Source of the DNA: Lentzea jiangxiensis
GTDB taxonomy: Bacteria > Actinomycetota > Actinomycetes > Mycobacteriales > Pseudonocardiaceae
Direction: 5' to 3'
DNA length: 64,000 nucleotides
NCBI RefSeq assembly: GCF_900104175.1
Contig: NZ_FNIX01000024.1
Location: 31,716 to 95,715, forward strand
Part shown: positions 42,048 to 50,877 of the stretch, one piece after another
How positions within the stretch are numbered: position 1 is the stretch's first letter
Layout: every line of letters starts with the position of its first letter
Program-made: the position numbers and the translations under genes
The notes under the pieces: model-generated
Told to the model about the DNA's origin: nothing
Seen by the model: only the letters and a program-made list of their open reading frames with translations
The model's database searches: none

Positions 42048-42875
42048 GTGAGCTACCGGGGAATGACCGCGCTCGTCACCGGGGCGTCGAAGGGGCTGGG
42101 CCGGGCGTACGCGCTGGAGCTGGCACGGCGGGGAGCGCGGGTGGTGGTGCTGGCGCGGTCGGAAGCCGGCCTGCGGGCGCTCGCGGCCGAGGTCCGCGAG
42201 CGGCACGGAGTGGAGGTGGAGGTGGTCGTCGCCGACCTCACGGCACCGGACGGGCCGGACCGGGTGCTGGACGCGCTGCGCGAGCGCGAGCTGCGCATCG
42301 ACCTGCTGGTCAACAACGCCGGCGCGGGCAGCGCGGGGCCGTTCCTCGAGCGCCCGCTGGGGCCGCAGCTGACGTCCGTGGCGCTCAACGTGGACGGCCT
42401 GCTCGCGCTGACCCACGCGATCGGCGGAGAGCTGGTCTCACGCGGCTCCGGCGGCATCATCAACGTGTCGTCCATCGCGGCGTTCCAGCCGATGCCGTAC
42501 CAGGCGACCTACGCGGCGACGAAGGCGTTCGTGCTGTCGTTCACCGAGGCGCTGGCCGAAGAGCTGCGCGGCACCGGGGTGCACGTCATGGGCGTGCACC
42601 CCGGTGCGGTCGCGACCGGGTTCTTCGACGGCACGACCGCCACGATCCACCCGATCGCGGACACGCCGGAGACCGTCGCCGCCCGCACCCTCGACGACTA
42701 CGAGCGGCGGCGTGCGGCCTCCTACCCGGGCCGGGCGCTGACCAAGGTGGTGAACCGGGCCATGACCTGGCCCTCGCGCGTGCTGCCGCGCACCGCGGCG
42801 ACCCGCGCCGCCCGTGCGCTGAACCGCAAGCTGGGCCTGCACGAGGTGGTGGACGTGGTCACGCCCTCCCGGTGA
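42048..42875 (+). CDS. Short-chain dehydrogenase/reductase under MarR control
   Basis: 275 residues. GTG 42048 has GGAGGAA at 42038-42044; an in-frame ATG at 42036 overlaps the operator edge and is less likely. TGASKGLG near the start, NNAGAGSAG, VSSIAAFQPMPYQATYAATKAF (Ser, Tyr, Lys) and HPGAVATGFFDG are classical SDR motifs of the DltE/estradiol-dehydrogenase-like type. The C-terminal ~50 residues are an extra basic helical tail. Substrate unknown. Confidence 0.87.
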   Translation: MSYRGMTALVTGASKGLGRAYALELARRGARVVVLARSEAGLRALAAEVRERHGVEVEVVVADLTAPDGPDRVLDALRERELRIDLLVNNAGAGSAGPFLERPLGPQLTSVALNVDGLLALTHAIGGELVSRGSGGIINVSSIAAFQPMPYQATYAATKAFVLSFTEALAEELRGTGVHVMGVHPGAVATGFFDGTTATIHPIADTPETVAARTLDDYERRRAASYPGRALTKVVNRAMTWPSRVLPRTAATRAARALNRKLGLHEVVDVVTPSR

Positions 42876-42952
42876 CGTCGAGCGCCGCGCCGACGATGCC
42901 GCCGGGTGATCGGCACGAAGACGCTGATGGTGGTGGGGCGCGAGCGGCGGGC

Positions 42953-42988
42953 GCCGGGCGGCGGCTCGCGCTGAGCGCACCGCCCGGC
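42953..42988. terminator. Hairpin between convergent SDR and DivIVA-like genes
   Basis: 9-bp stem GCCGGGCGG / CCGCCCGGC with an 18-nt loop that can itself pair in part (GCG/CGC). In the 172-nt gap with no gene. Confidence 0.45.
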
Positions 42989-43047
42989 CCCTGGCGGCCG
43001 GCCCGGCGCAGCCACCTCACGTGGCCCGCCGGGCTCGTCGTGGGTGA

Positions 43048-43599
43048 CTACTCGATGTGCAGGTTCCGCACCTTGGCCTCCGCGACGATGCGTTCCGCCT
43101 CGTCCCGGGCGACGCTGCGCAGCTCGGCCAGGGCGCGCATCGCCTCGGCCCGGCGGGCCGACATCGCGAGCCGGAAGTCCTCGCGGACGCCCTCCCGCTC
43201 CGCAGCGGCCTCCTCGTCGAGCCTGCGGGCGCGCTGCTCCGCCTCGCCCACGATCATCAGAGCCTTGAGCTGGGCGTCCCTGATGACCTCCCGGCGTTCC
43301 TCCTCGGCCAGGGCGACCATGCGGGCGAGTCGTTCGGGCAGGCCCTTCGGGTCGATCGGCGTGAGGCAGATCCGGTGCAGGCCGTCCTGCAGGGCGGCGT
43401 TCTCCTCCTGGACCGTCGTCAACCTGGCGGCCAGGGCGTCCGCCCGTGCCTCCGACGCGTCGCGGTCGGCGGCGACCAGGCGCAGCTCGGCCTCCAGTTC
43501 GGCGACGTAGTCGTCCACCTCGTCGCGGTCGTAGCCGCGCCACCGCAGCCCGAACCACGTGCGCAGCGGTATGAGCTCAGTCCTGCTGTCGACACCCAC
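43048..43599 (-). CDS. DivIVA-domain coiled-coil protein
   Basis: 183 residues from GTG 43599 (AGGAGA upstream). The N-terminal LRTWFGLRWRGYDRDEVDDYVAELEAEL is the DivIVA membrane-binding start (RGYDxxEVDxY). The rest is charged coiled-coil, for example EARADALAARLTTVQEENAALQ and EAEQRARRLDEEAAAEREGVREDF. Relatives (DivIVA/Wag31, GpsB, SepIVA) organise polar growth and wall synthesis. This short member is not the main DivIVA; role unknown. Confidence 0.72.
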   Translation of the reverse strand: MGVDSRTELIPLRTWFGLRWRGYDRDEVDDYVAELEAELRLVAADRDASEARADALAARLTTVQEENAALQDGLHRICLTPIDPKGLPERLARMVALAEEERREVIRDAQLKALMIVGEAEQRARRLDEEAAAEREGVREDFRLAMSARRAEAMRALAELRSVARDEAERIVAEAKVRNLHIE

Positions 43600-43695
43600 C
43601 AGCCGTCTCCTCCGCCTCCCGCGAGTCAGTCCTGCCAAGGGGTACGTATGAGGCGCGCCATCGGTTCTATCGGGTTCACCAGGCATGATGGGCAC

Positions 43696-44064
43696 GTGAA
43701 CACCAAACTGTGCCCCTGCGGCACCGGCCAGTCCTATGTGGACTGCTGCGGTGCGCTGCACTCCGGAGCCCGCAAAGCGGCCACCGCCGAGCAGCTGATG
43801 CGGTCGCGCTACAGCGCTTTCGCCGTGTCCGACGAGGACTACCTGCTGCGCACGTGGGCCGCGAAGCACCGCCCCTCCAGCGCCGGGATCGACTCGACCG
43901 ACCGCTGGCTGAAGCTCGAGATCCTGGCCACCGAGAACGGCGGGCTGCTGCAGAACGAGGGCGTCGTGGAGTTCCGGGCGCACTACGTCGGGGGCGTGGT
44001 GCACGAGCGGAGCAAGTTCGTCCGGGAGAACGGCCAGTGGGTGTACGCGGAGGGCCTCGAATGA
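43696..44064 (+). CDS. YchJ/UPF0225 family protein with SEC-C motif
   Basis: 122 residues. CPCGTGQSYVDCCG at the N-terminus is the zinc-binding SEC-C motif (CxCGxxxxYxxCC). The YchJ body follows: AEQLMRSRYSAFAVSDEDYLLRTWAAKHRP and VEFRAHYVGGVVHERSKFVRENGQWVYAEG, an NTF2-like fold. Function not established. GTG 43696 is chosen because SEC-C normally starts within a few residues of the N-terminus. The stop overlaps the next gene by ATGA. Confidence 0.85.
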   Translation: MNTKLCPCGTGQSYVDCCGALHSGARKAATAEQLMRSRYSAFAVSDEDYLLRTWAAKHRPSSAGIDSTDRWLKLEILATENGGLLQNEGVVEFRAHYVGGVVHERSKFVRENGQWVYAEGLE

Positions 44065-44738
44065 GCACCGTGACGGTCGCGAGCAGGTTCAACGGGCCGC
44101 CCGGGATGGGCAACGGCGGCTACTCGGCGGGGCTGCTCGCCGCGCACGTCGCGGCGCCGGCCGTGAGCGTCCGCCTGCGCAGGCCGGTGCCGCTCGACCG
44201 CGAGCTGCGGGTCCGCGACGGGCAGCTGCTCGACGGCGAGACCGTGATCGCGTCGGCCGAACCCGCCGCGCTCGACCTCGACGTCCCCGCCGCGCCGACG
44301 ATCGACGAGGCGCTCAAGGCGTCCGCGAAGGTGCCGTGGCGCGACAAGCACCCGTTCCCGACGTGCTTCGGCTGCGGTCCCGGCCGCGAGGACGGCATCG
44401 CGGCGCTGCTCGGGCCGCTCGACGGCCGCGACGAGTGGGCAGGGGTGTGGCGGCCCTCCGACGCGCTGCCGAACGACGGCGAGCACGTGCTGCCCGAGAT
44501 CGTCTGGGCGGCGCTCGACTGCCCGTCCGCCCAGCCCGTCGCCCCGGACGGGGGACCGGCGTTCGTGCTCGGCACGTTCGTCGCGCAGGTGGAGGAGCCC
44601 GTCGCGCTCGGCGTCGACCACGTGCTCCTCGCGTGGGAACTCGGCCGGGAGGGGCGCAAGGCGTACTCCGCGTCCGCCATCATCGGTCCCGACGGGGTGT
44701 GTGGCCGGGCGCACGCCGTCTGGGTGTCGGTCGGATGA
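44061..44738 (+). CDS. Hotdog-fold thioesterase-like protein
   Basis: 225 residues. FNGPPGMGNGGYSAGLLAAHVAAPAVSVRLRRPVPLDREL at the start and FPTCFGCGPGREDGIAALL in the middle are seen in actinobacterial proteins of the thioesterase/hotdog superfamily; VLGTFVAQVEEPVALGVDHVLLAWELGREGRKAYSASAI is a second hotdog strand set. No classical catalytic motif can be pinned down. It is coupled to ychJ by ATGA overlap. Possible role in acyl-CoA handling; uncertain. Confidence 0.5.
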   Translation: MSTVTVASRFNGPPGMGNGGYSAGLLAAHVAAPAVSVRLRRPVPLDRELRVRDGQLLDGETVIASAEPAALDLDVPAAPTIDEALKASAKVPWRDKHPFPTCFGCGPGREDGIAALLGPLDGRDEWAGVWRPSDALPNDGEHVLPEIVWAALDCPSAQPVAPDGGPAFVLGTFVAQVEEPVALGVDHVLLAWELGREGRKAYSASAIIGPDGVCGRAHAVWVSVG

Positions 44739-44858
44739 CCCCAAATAACCCGACTGGGTGACAAGGGGTGCGGCGCGTCTTGATAGCGTGCACCCCCGTT
44801 GCCCGATTGAGCCGAAAGGGCGAGTGACCGGGATGGCACGGAGGTGATCAGGCGCTTG

Positions 44859-47282
44859 ATGGGCCGACGTGCCGCCGCCCATGGCGACCAGCAAACACAG
44901 ACCCAGGCTTCTGGCCAGAGCAGTTTCGGGGTTCAAACCATCACGAGCACCGACCAGGACCTGGACCTGTACCCCGTCGAGCAGCCCCCGGCAGCGGCAG
45001 CACCAGCGGCGCCGCAGCCGGAGCCGGTACCCCAGAGGACGCCGTTCGCGGCGAACTTCGTCGGGGCGACGCTCGTCGTTTCCGCTCAGGAGGGCCCGAG
45101 CCAGGGCGCCACGGGCCTCGCCCGCGCGCTGCCCGCCGACCGCGGCAGGACCGTGGTCGTGGTCGACTTCCCGGGCGGGGACCAAAGCACCTTCTGGCCG
45201 CACGTCGTGTCCGCGCTCAGCGGCCGCGGGCCCATCCGGCTCGCGGTGTCGCACGCGGGCACGATGCGCCCGACCGCGCCCGCGCAGTGGCTCGCCGAGC
45301 AGCTGCAGACCGAGGTCGTCGCGCCGGACGGCGTGCTGACCACGGTGCCCGGCGCCGCGTTCGTCGTGGGCACCCAGGGCTACGGCAGCTGGGTGCGGTT
45401 CCAGCCGAACGCGTCACCGATGCCGTTCGGCCGCCGCTTCCCGGTGCCGCAGTGGGAGGCGATGGACCCGAACTCCCCGTGGCCCACGGGGGAGATCGGC
45501 ATCTCCGAGCCCATCCCGTCCGGGCTGTGGCTGCGCGCGCAGCAGCCGCCGTTCGACCCCACCGCCCAGGACTCCCGGCCGATCGTGGCGCTGCCGTGCC
45601 GCGACAACGTGCTGACGGTCGTCGTCGGCGGTCCCGGCCAGTCCGCGATCCCTGTCGACGAGGTGTGCCGCCTCATGACCGCGCTGCCCCAGGCGGCCCG
45701 GTCGCGCGTGCGGCTCGTGCCGTACGGCATCGACGCCGGTCTGGGCAGCCTCGTCGCCGACCAGCTCGGCGAGCCGATCGCGATGTTCACCGGCCTGCCG
45801 GTCGGCAACCTGCGCGGCGGCGGTCCCGCCGTCATCGCGGTCGACCCGCGCGGCCAGCAGACGTGGCGGCCGTTCGTGACCGAGGTGCTGTGCGTGCCGA
45901 ACGAGTCCGTGCCCGTCGTGTCGGGCTACCGGACCCCCGTACCGGGCCTGTCCGAGGTCTCGCCAGGGGTGTTCGCGCTCGGCGACGGCGTCGTGCTGGA
46001 GGTCGTGCCCTCGGGCCTGTGGGTGCGCGAGCAGGACGAGCCGTACAACGCGGCCGAGGTGCGCTCCCAGCCCGTTGACCCCGAGTGGGCACGTCTGACC
46101 GTGGGCACGCCTGGACGTACGACGCCCGGTGCGGTCGCGGTGCACGGCGCTGCTCTCGTGGAACGCCTCGAGCCCGAGGTGCGCAAGCTGCTGCGTTTGG
46201 TGTTCTGCGACTCGAAGGTCTCGCCGCCGCCTCCGCCCGCTCCTTCGGCTGGTCCGGCGCAGATCGCCTCGTCGACCGGCACCGCGGCGCACGCGTTGTC
46301 GACCCGTGACTCGTCGGACAACGGCACCGGCTTCTTCACCGCCGTGACGCCCGTCGAGCCCGAACCGGACCGCCCCGCGTACGCGAGCATGGACGCCGGC
46401 CCGGCGATCGCGACCGTGACGTCGCACGCGCTGGACGACCCGGACGAGGCCGCCTTCCCGTCCGACGACCCGGACTACGCCCCCGTGCGCTTCCGCGTCG
46501 ACGGCCCGCTGCCGCTGCAACCGCTGGCGCTGTGGGAGTCGTTCGCGGAGATCTCCGCCGACCGCGAGACGGTCGACCCGGACCACAGCAGCTCGGACGC
46601 CGAACGCGACACGGTCCGCCGCGCCCTGGGCGAACGCTACGGCGTGCACGCGGCCACGGTCTGCCGCCTGCTCGCCCAGCGCCCGGACGCCGAGGAGGAC
46701 CCGGCGGCGTTCGAGGCGATGGTCACCGACCTCACCGCGCTCCTCGCGTGCGTGTCGCAGGACGAAGAAATGGTCGTCGACACGCTCCGGATGGGCCGCC
46801 TCGGCCGGTTGCGTCCGTACGTCGCGTGCATCGTCTCGGGCCTGAACCGCCTGCCCGTGCACAACGGCGTGGTGACGGTGTGGGGCATGAGCGGCCAAAC
46901 CGGCCCGCGCCGCTACCGCCACGGCGAGGTCGTGGTCGAACACGGCCTGCTGGACGCCATCGCCAACCCGGCCTCGCGCATAGAGGGCGCCACGGAGTAC
47001 CTGTTGTGGTCGGTCACCGGCCGCCGCGTCGAGGTGTCCGACCGCGTCGCCGTCGCCACCGAGGAACGCGTGGTGTTCGCACCCGGCACCCCGTTCCGCG
47101 TGCTGGCGGTGGCCGAGGCGGAGGGCGACCACCCGCAGCAGGTGCTGCTGCAGGAGGTGGCCGGGGCCGCGGCGGAGCAGGAGATCGCGGGGATGCGGCC
47201 GAGCGTGCTGTCGCAGCTGGAGCGGGCAGCGGCGAACCTGCGTGTCCTGCCGGTGTCGCACCAGGTGACGGTGGAGGCCTGA
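44859..47282 (+). CDS. Large uncharacterised actinobacterial protein with ADP-ribosyltransferase-like C-terminus
   Basis: About 807 residues. No recognised full-length family. After a Gln-rich start and a Pro/Ala linker comes a repeated beta-rich layout: GLWLRAQQPPFDP and GLWVREQDEPYNA are similar halves near residues 230 and 390. A disordered Pro/Ser region follows (about 450-530). The last ~200 residues hold VVTVWGMSGQTGPRRYRHGEVVVEHGLLDAI, YLLWSVTGRRV and VVFAPGTPFRVLAVAEAEGD, which follow the order of an ADP-ribosyltransferase fold, but the STS and ExE active-site pieces are not evident. No signal peptide. GGAGGTGATC, a perfect anti-Shine-Dalgarno match, lies at 44840-44849. It overlaps GTG 44844, so TTG 44856 or ATG 44859 is a better start. 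Confidence 0.6.
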   Translation: MGRRAAAHGDQQTQTQASGQSSFGVQTITSTDQDLDLYPVEQPPAAAAPAAPQPEPVPQRTPFAANFVGATLVVSAQEGPSQGATGLARALPADRGRTVVVVDFPGGDQSTFWPHVVSALSGRGPIRLAVSHAGTMRPTAPAQWLAEQLQTEVVAPDGVLTTVPGAAFVVGTQGYGSWVRFQPNASPMPFGRRFPVPQWEAMDPNSPWPTGEIGISEPIPSGLWLRAQQPPFDPTAQDSRPIVALPCRDNVLTVVVGGPGQSAIPVDEVCRLMTALPQAARSRVRLVPYGIDAGLGSLVADQLGEPIAMFTGLPVGNLRGGGPAVIAVDPRGQQTWRPFVTEVLCVPNESVPVVSGYRTPVPGLSEVSPGVFALGDGVVLEVVPSGLWVREQDEPYNAAEVRSQPVDPEWARLTVGTPGRTTPGAVAVHGAALVERLEPEVRKLLRLVFCDSKVSPPPPPAPSAGPAQIASSTGTAAHALSTRDSSDNGTGFFTAVTPVEPEPDRPAYASMDAGPAIATVTSHALDDPDEAAFPSDDPDYAPVRFRVDGPLPLQPLALWESFAEISADRETVDPDHSSSDAERDTVRRALGERYGVHAATVCRLLAQRPDAEEDPAAFEAMVTDLTALLACVSQDEEMVVDTLRMGRLGRLRPYVACIVSGLNRLPVHNGVVTVWGMSGQTGPRRYRHGEVVVEHGLLDAIANPASRIEGATEYLLWSVTGRRVEVSDRVAVATEERVVFAPGTPFRVLAVAEAEGDHPQQVLLQEVAGAAAEQEIAGMRPSVLSQLERAAANLRVLPVSHQVTVEA

Positions 47283-47290
47283 CCGCGTAC

Positions 47291-48133
47291 TTGGGCATCC
47301 GTTACGCCGAACCGCCCGTCGGCTCGTTGCGCGTCCACCCGCCGGTGGACCGCGACGGCGAGCCGACCGGCGAGTTCGGTGACGCCCACACCCTGAACGT
47401 CTGGTCCACGGCGGACCGGGACGCCCCGGTCCTGCTGTGGGTCCACGGCGGCGAGAACACCGTCGGCTCCTCGTCCCAGCCGGAGTACGCGGGCGACCAC
47501 CTGGCCTCGCTGGGTGTCGTGTTCGTCAGCTGCAACTATCGGCTGGCCGAAGACGGCTACGGCGCCCTCGACGGCGTCCAGCACAACCGGGGCCTGCTCG
47601 ACGTCGTCTCGGCACTGCGGTGGATCCGCCGCACCATCACGGCCTACGGCGGCGACCCGGGCAACGTCACCGTCGCCGGCCAGTCCTCGGGAGCCCAGAC
47701 GGTCGCCGCCCTCATGGTGATGCCGGCGGCACGAGGCCTGTTCCACAAAGCCGTCGTCCACAGCCTCGCCGGGAGGTTCTTCACCCCGCTGGAGGCACGG
47801 GAGACGCAGCGCCGGGCCGACCCGGAAGTCGTGCTCCACCAACCGGTCGTGGACGGCGAAACCCTCCCGCGCAGCCCGCTGGAAGGCCCCTACGAGGTGG
47901 AGTTGATGGTCTGCCACACGGCGGACGAGGACGAGGAGCTGTTCCGGGAACCCACGAGGAGACTGGCCGAAGAGCACGGCCACGCCTTCAGGTCGGTCTA
48001 CGCGCGCACCCCGGCCCACCACGGCGCCGATGTGCCGGACATGTTCCGCGGCGACATCGCCGAAGCCTGGGCGAGGTTCGCCCGCGAGGGCGACCCCGGC
48101 TGGCCGCGGGAAGACCTGAAGACCTGGACCTAG
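47291..48133 (+). pseudogene. Type B carboxylesterase remnant with internal deletions
   Basis: The frame holds ordered pieces of a type B carboxylesterase: YLGIRYAEPPVGSLRVHPP, then a jump to DAHTLNVWS, LLWVHGGENTVGSSSQPEYAG (oxyanion HGGG changed to HGGE), NVTVAGQSSGAQTVAALMVMP with the catalytic Ser, RGLFHKAVVHSL, then a large gap to DIAEAWARFAREGDPGWP at the end. About 280 residues remain of 480-520, and the only starts are weak (TTG 47291). It abuts the gene upstream with no gap. Intact homologue at 3635-5041 in this window. Probably inactive, although no stop codon interrupts it. Confidence 0.65.
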
Positions 48134-49134
48134 CTCTCCGTCGACAGCCCGAGCGACCCGTCGAGCCGCGGCACGCAGGCACCGGCGCGCTCGTCGGCCG
48201 CCAGGAACTCCGTGAGGCACCGGGCGATCTGCTCGTGGCCGCGGGCGTTGGGGTGGAACGACTGCTGCAGCGCGTGCGAGGAGCGCCGCTGGTCGGTCAG
48301 GCCCTCCCAGTCGACCGACAGGCGGGTGAACCACTCGGTGCCCGGGTCGTCGCCGCCCGCGCACGCCTCGTGGCCCTCGCCGGCGCGGGCCAGGTCGAGG
48401 AAGCGGGCGCCCACCTTCGACGCGGCGGTGCGCAGGCCGTTCGACAGCTCCGGCACGGCCTCCTCGACGACCCACTCCAGGTCCGTGGTGCGCAGCGGGC
48501 AGCCGGAGAGGTTCTGCAGGGAGCGCGGCATCTTCGGGGACACCGGGGCGGCGTAGGACTGCACGACGAGCTGGTACTCCGAGTCGAGGTAGCTCGAGTC
48601 GCGCATGGTCTGGCGGACGGCGTTGAGGGTGTTCTCGACCTTGGGGACCATCCGCTTCACGCGCTTGGACCACTCCGGGGCGACGGCGGACGTGCAGTCG
48701 CTGCGCTTGCCCCACGCCTCGAAGCACTTGTTCAGGATCTCGGAGAAGCGCGGGTCGTCGTTCGCGCCGATGCCCACGACGATCGCGACGACGCGGTGCG
48801 AGCCCGCGATCTCGCGCAGGCGGGGGAGCTGTTCGTTGCGGAGCTTGTCGGAGTTGGCGCCCGAGCAGGCGAGGTTGAACCGCCGGTCGGCCTCGACGCC
48901 GGCCTTCATGATCTCGGCCCCGCGCGAGCGGTGGCACCAGTTGCCGCCGTCCTCGCCGTCGGTGCCCGGCTCGTAGTCGCCAGCGCCCTCACCGGACATC
49001 GTGCTGTCGCCGAGCGCCACGACCGCGGTCCTCGTCTCGCGGTCGGGGGCGGACGGCGGCGGGAACGGGTGGTCGCTCACGACCAGCGCGATCGCGAGCA
49101 GGCCGATGGCGGCGAGGGTGAGCACTTTGCGCAT
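48130..49134 (-). CDS. Secreted SGNH/GDSL hydrolase
   Basis: 334 residues. Signal peptide at about 1-20 (VLTLAAIGLLAIALVVS). GDSTMSGEGAGDY holds the block I Ser; GANDDPR is block III (GxND); the C-terminal SFHPNARGHEQIARCL is block V with Asp/His replaced by HPNARGH. Six or more cysteines suggest disulfides outside the cell. It is an esterase or lipase of the SGNH superfamily; substrate unknown. The last bases overlap the esterase remnant on the other strand. Confidence 0.85.
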   Translation of the reverse strand: MRKVLTLAAIGLLAIALVVSDHPFPPPSAPDRETRTAVVALGDSTMSGEGAGDYEPGTDGEDGGNWCHRSRGAEIMKAGVEADRRFNLACSGANSDKLRNEQLPRLREIAGSHRVVAIVVGIGANDDPRFSEILNKCFEAWGKRSDCTSAVAPEWSKRVKRMVPKVENTLNAVRQTMRDSSYLDSEYQLVVQSYAAPVSPKMPRSLQNLSGCPLRTTDLEWVVEEAVPELSNGLRTAASKVGARFLDLARAGEGHEACAGGDDPGTEWFTRLSVDWEGLTDQRRSSHALQQSFHPNARGHEQIARCLTEFLAADERAGACVPRLDGSLGLSTES

Positions 49135-49294
49135 CGCGGACCAGCTTACCGGGGGTGCGGGGCCGGTCACGTCCTCTGTGGACGACCGGTGTCACCCGGT
49201 GGGGCGATGTGCGGGTTCGGTGGGAGGCGCACGTGGCCGAATGCGAGGGCGAGAGGGCGTTGCCGCCTCAGCGGGGGATGAGGAAAGTGGAGGT

Positions 49295-50257
49295 GTGGGG
49301 AATCTGAGGGAGATAGTCGTGGTCGGCTACGACCGCACGGCGTTGCTGGACCTCGCGGGACCCGTCGAGGTCTTCCAGTCCGCGAACTACGGCGAGCAGC
49401 GCTACGAGGTCACGGTCGCCACGCTCGGGGGAGGACCGTTCACCGCGACGGCGGGGGTGCGCGTCGAGGCGGGCGCGGACCTGCTGACGCTGGACCGCCC
49501 GATCGACACGCTGCTGGTCGTCGGCGGCTGGGGCTACGACGACGCCGCGTCCGACGCGGTGCTCACGTCGCACCTGCGGCGGCTCGCGCTCAGATCGCGC
49601 CGGGTCGCGGGCGTCTGCACCGGTGCCGTGGTCCTGGCCGGCGCCGGGCTGCTCGAGGGCAGGAAGGCGACCACGCACTGGGCGTTCACCGGGGAGCTGG
49701 AGAACCGCGGGGTCGAGGTGGAACCGGACGCGATCTTCGTCTGCGACGGGGAGGTGGCCACGTCGGCGGGGGTGACGGCGGGCATCGACCTCGCGCTCGC
49801 CATGGTCGAGCAGGACCACGGGCCCGCCCTGGCCCGCCGGATCGCGCAGTACCTGGTCGTCTTCCTGCAGCGCTCGGGCGGCCAGTCGCAGTTCAGCGTG
49901 CACACCCGCGCGAAACCGGTGCGGGACGGCTCGCTGCGCGCGTTGCTCGACGACATCCACGCCGACCCGGCCAGGGAGTGGACGGTGCCGGTCATGGCGC
50001 GCAAGGCCATGATGAGCGTGCGGCACTTCGCCCGCGTCTTCTCCCGCAACGTGGGCGTCTCGCCCGCCCAGTACGTCGAACGGGCCAGGGTGGAGGTCGC
50101 CGCCGACCGGCTGGCCAGCACCGCCGACCCGCTCGACCTCGTCGCCCGCCAGTCGGGGTTCGGCTCGGCCGAGACCCTGCGCCGGGCCTTCCTGCGCGTG
50201 CTCGGCGTGTCGCCGGGCAGCTACCGCGCCCGCTTCCGAACCACCGGGGTTGCCTGA
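49295..50257 (+). CDS. GlxA-type transcriptional regulator (DJ-1 plus AraC HTH)
   Basis: 320 residues from GTG 49295; GTG 49319 with AGGGAG at 49307-49312 is an alternative. The DJ-1/PfpI-like N-terminal domain has VVGYDRTALLDLAGPVEVF and VAGVCTGAVVLAGAGLLEGRKATTHWA with the nucleophile-position Cys. The C-terminal AraC double HTH reads VPVMARKAMMSVRHFARVFSRNVGVSPAQYVERARVEVAADRL. It forms a unit with the DJ-1-like gene that follows (TGATG overlap), possibly sensing an amide, nitrile or aldehyde. Confidence 0.85.
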   Translation: MGNLREIVVVGYDRTALLDLAGPVEVFQSANYGEQRYEVTVATLGGGPFTATAGVRVEAGADLLTLDRPIDTLLVVGGWGYDDAASDAVLTSHLRRLALRSRRVAGVCTGAVVLAGAGLLEGRKATTHWAFTGELENRGVEVEPDAIFVCDGEVATSAGVTAGIDLALAMVEQDHGPALARRIAQYLVVFLQRSGGQSQFSVHTRAKPVRDGSLRALLDDIHADPAREWTVPVMARKAMMSVRHFARVFSRNVGVSPAQYVERARVEVAADRLASTADPLDLVARQSGFGSAETLRRAFLRVLGVSPGSYRARFRTTGVA

Positions 50258-50877
50258 TGGACGCCACTTTCGTGCTCTACCCGAACATGACCGCGCTCGA
50301 CTTCGTCGGCCCCTACGAGGTGATCGCCGGCGTGCCGGTGGTCACGGCCCGGTTCGTCGCCGCGACGCTCGACCCGGTGAGGTCGGACAACGGCCTCGTC
50401 GTGACGCCCACCGACACGTTCGACTCGCTCAAGGCCACGGACATCGTCGTGGTGCCCGGCTCCGGGCACTGGAAGGAGGTGCTGCGGGACTCCGGCGGCG
50501 TCGTCGAGTGGCTGCGGGAGGTCCACCCGACGACGAGGTGGACGACGTCGGTGTGCACCGGCTCGACGCTGCTCGCCGAAGCGGGCCTGGTGTCGAGGGC
50601 GACGACGCACTGGGCCGCGCGCGAGGACCTCGAGGTGCGCGGGGTGGAGGTCAGCACCGACCGGGTCGTGTTCGACGGCAAGGTCGTGAGCGGTGCGGGC
50701 GTCTCCGCGGGCATCGACATGGCGTTGCGGCTGGTCGAGGCCGAGTTCGGCGAGGTGGTCTCGCAGGCGGTGCAGGTCGGCATCGAGTACGACCCGCAGC
50801 CGCCGCGGTCCTACGACTCGATCCCGCCCGAGATCGCGCAGGGCCTCAGGACCGCGTTCGAGTCACGTCAGGCCTGA
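50257..50877 (+). CDS. DJ-1/PfpI family protein (isonitrile hydratase-like)
   Basis: 206 residues. FVLYPNMTALDFVGPYEVIAGVPVV, VVPGSGHW, SVCTGSTLLAEAGLVSRATTHWA with Cys100, and a C-terminal helical part as in InhA-like isonitrile hydratases. It is coupled to a GlxA regulator whose N-terminal half is a paralogous domain. Reaction unproven; could be a hydratase, deglycase or amidase. Its last 15 nt overlap the convergent response-regulator gene. Confidence 0.82.
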   Translation: MDATFVLYPNMTALDFVGPYEVIAGVPVVTARFVAATLDPVRSDNGLVVTPTDTFDSLKATDIVVVPGSGHWKEVLRDSGGVVEWLREVHPTTRWTTSVCTGSTLLAEAGLVSRATTHWAAREDLEVRGVEVSTDRVVFDGKVVSGAGVSAGIDMALRLVEAEFGEVVSQAVQVGIEYDPQPPRSYDSIPPEIAQGLRTAFESRQA

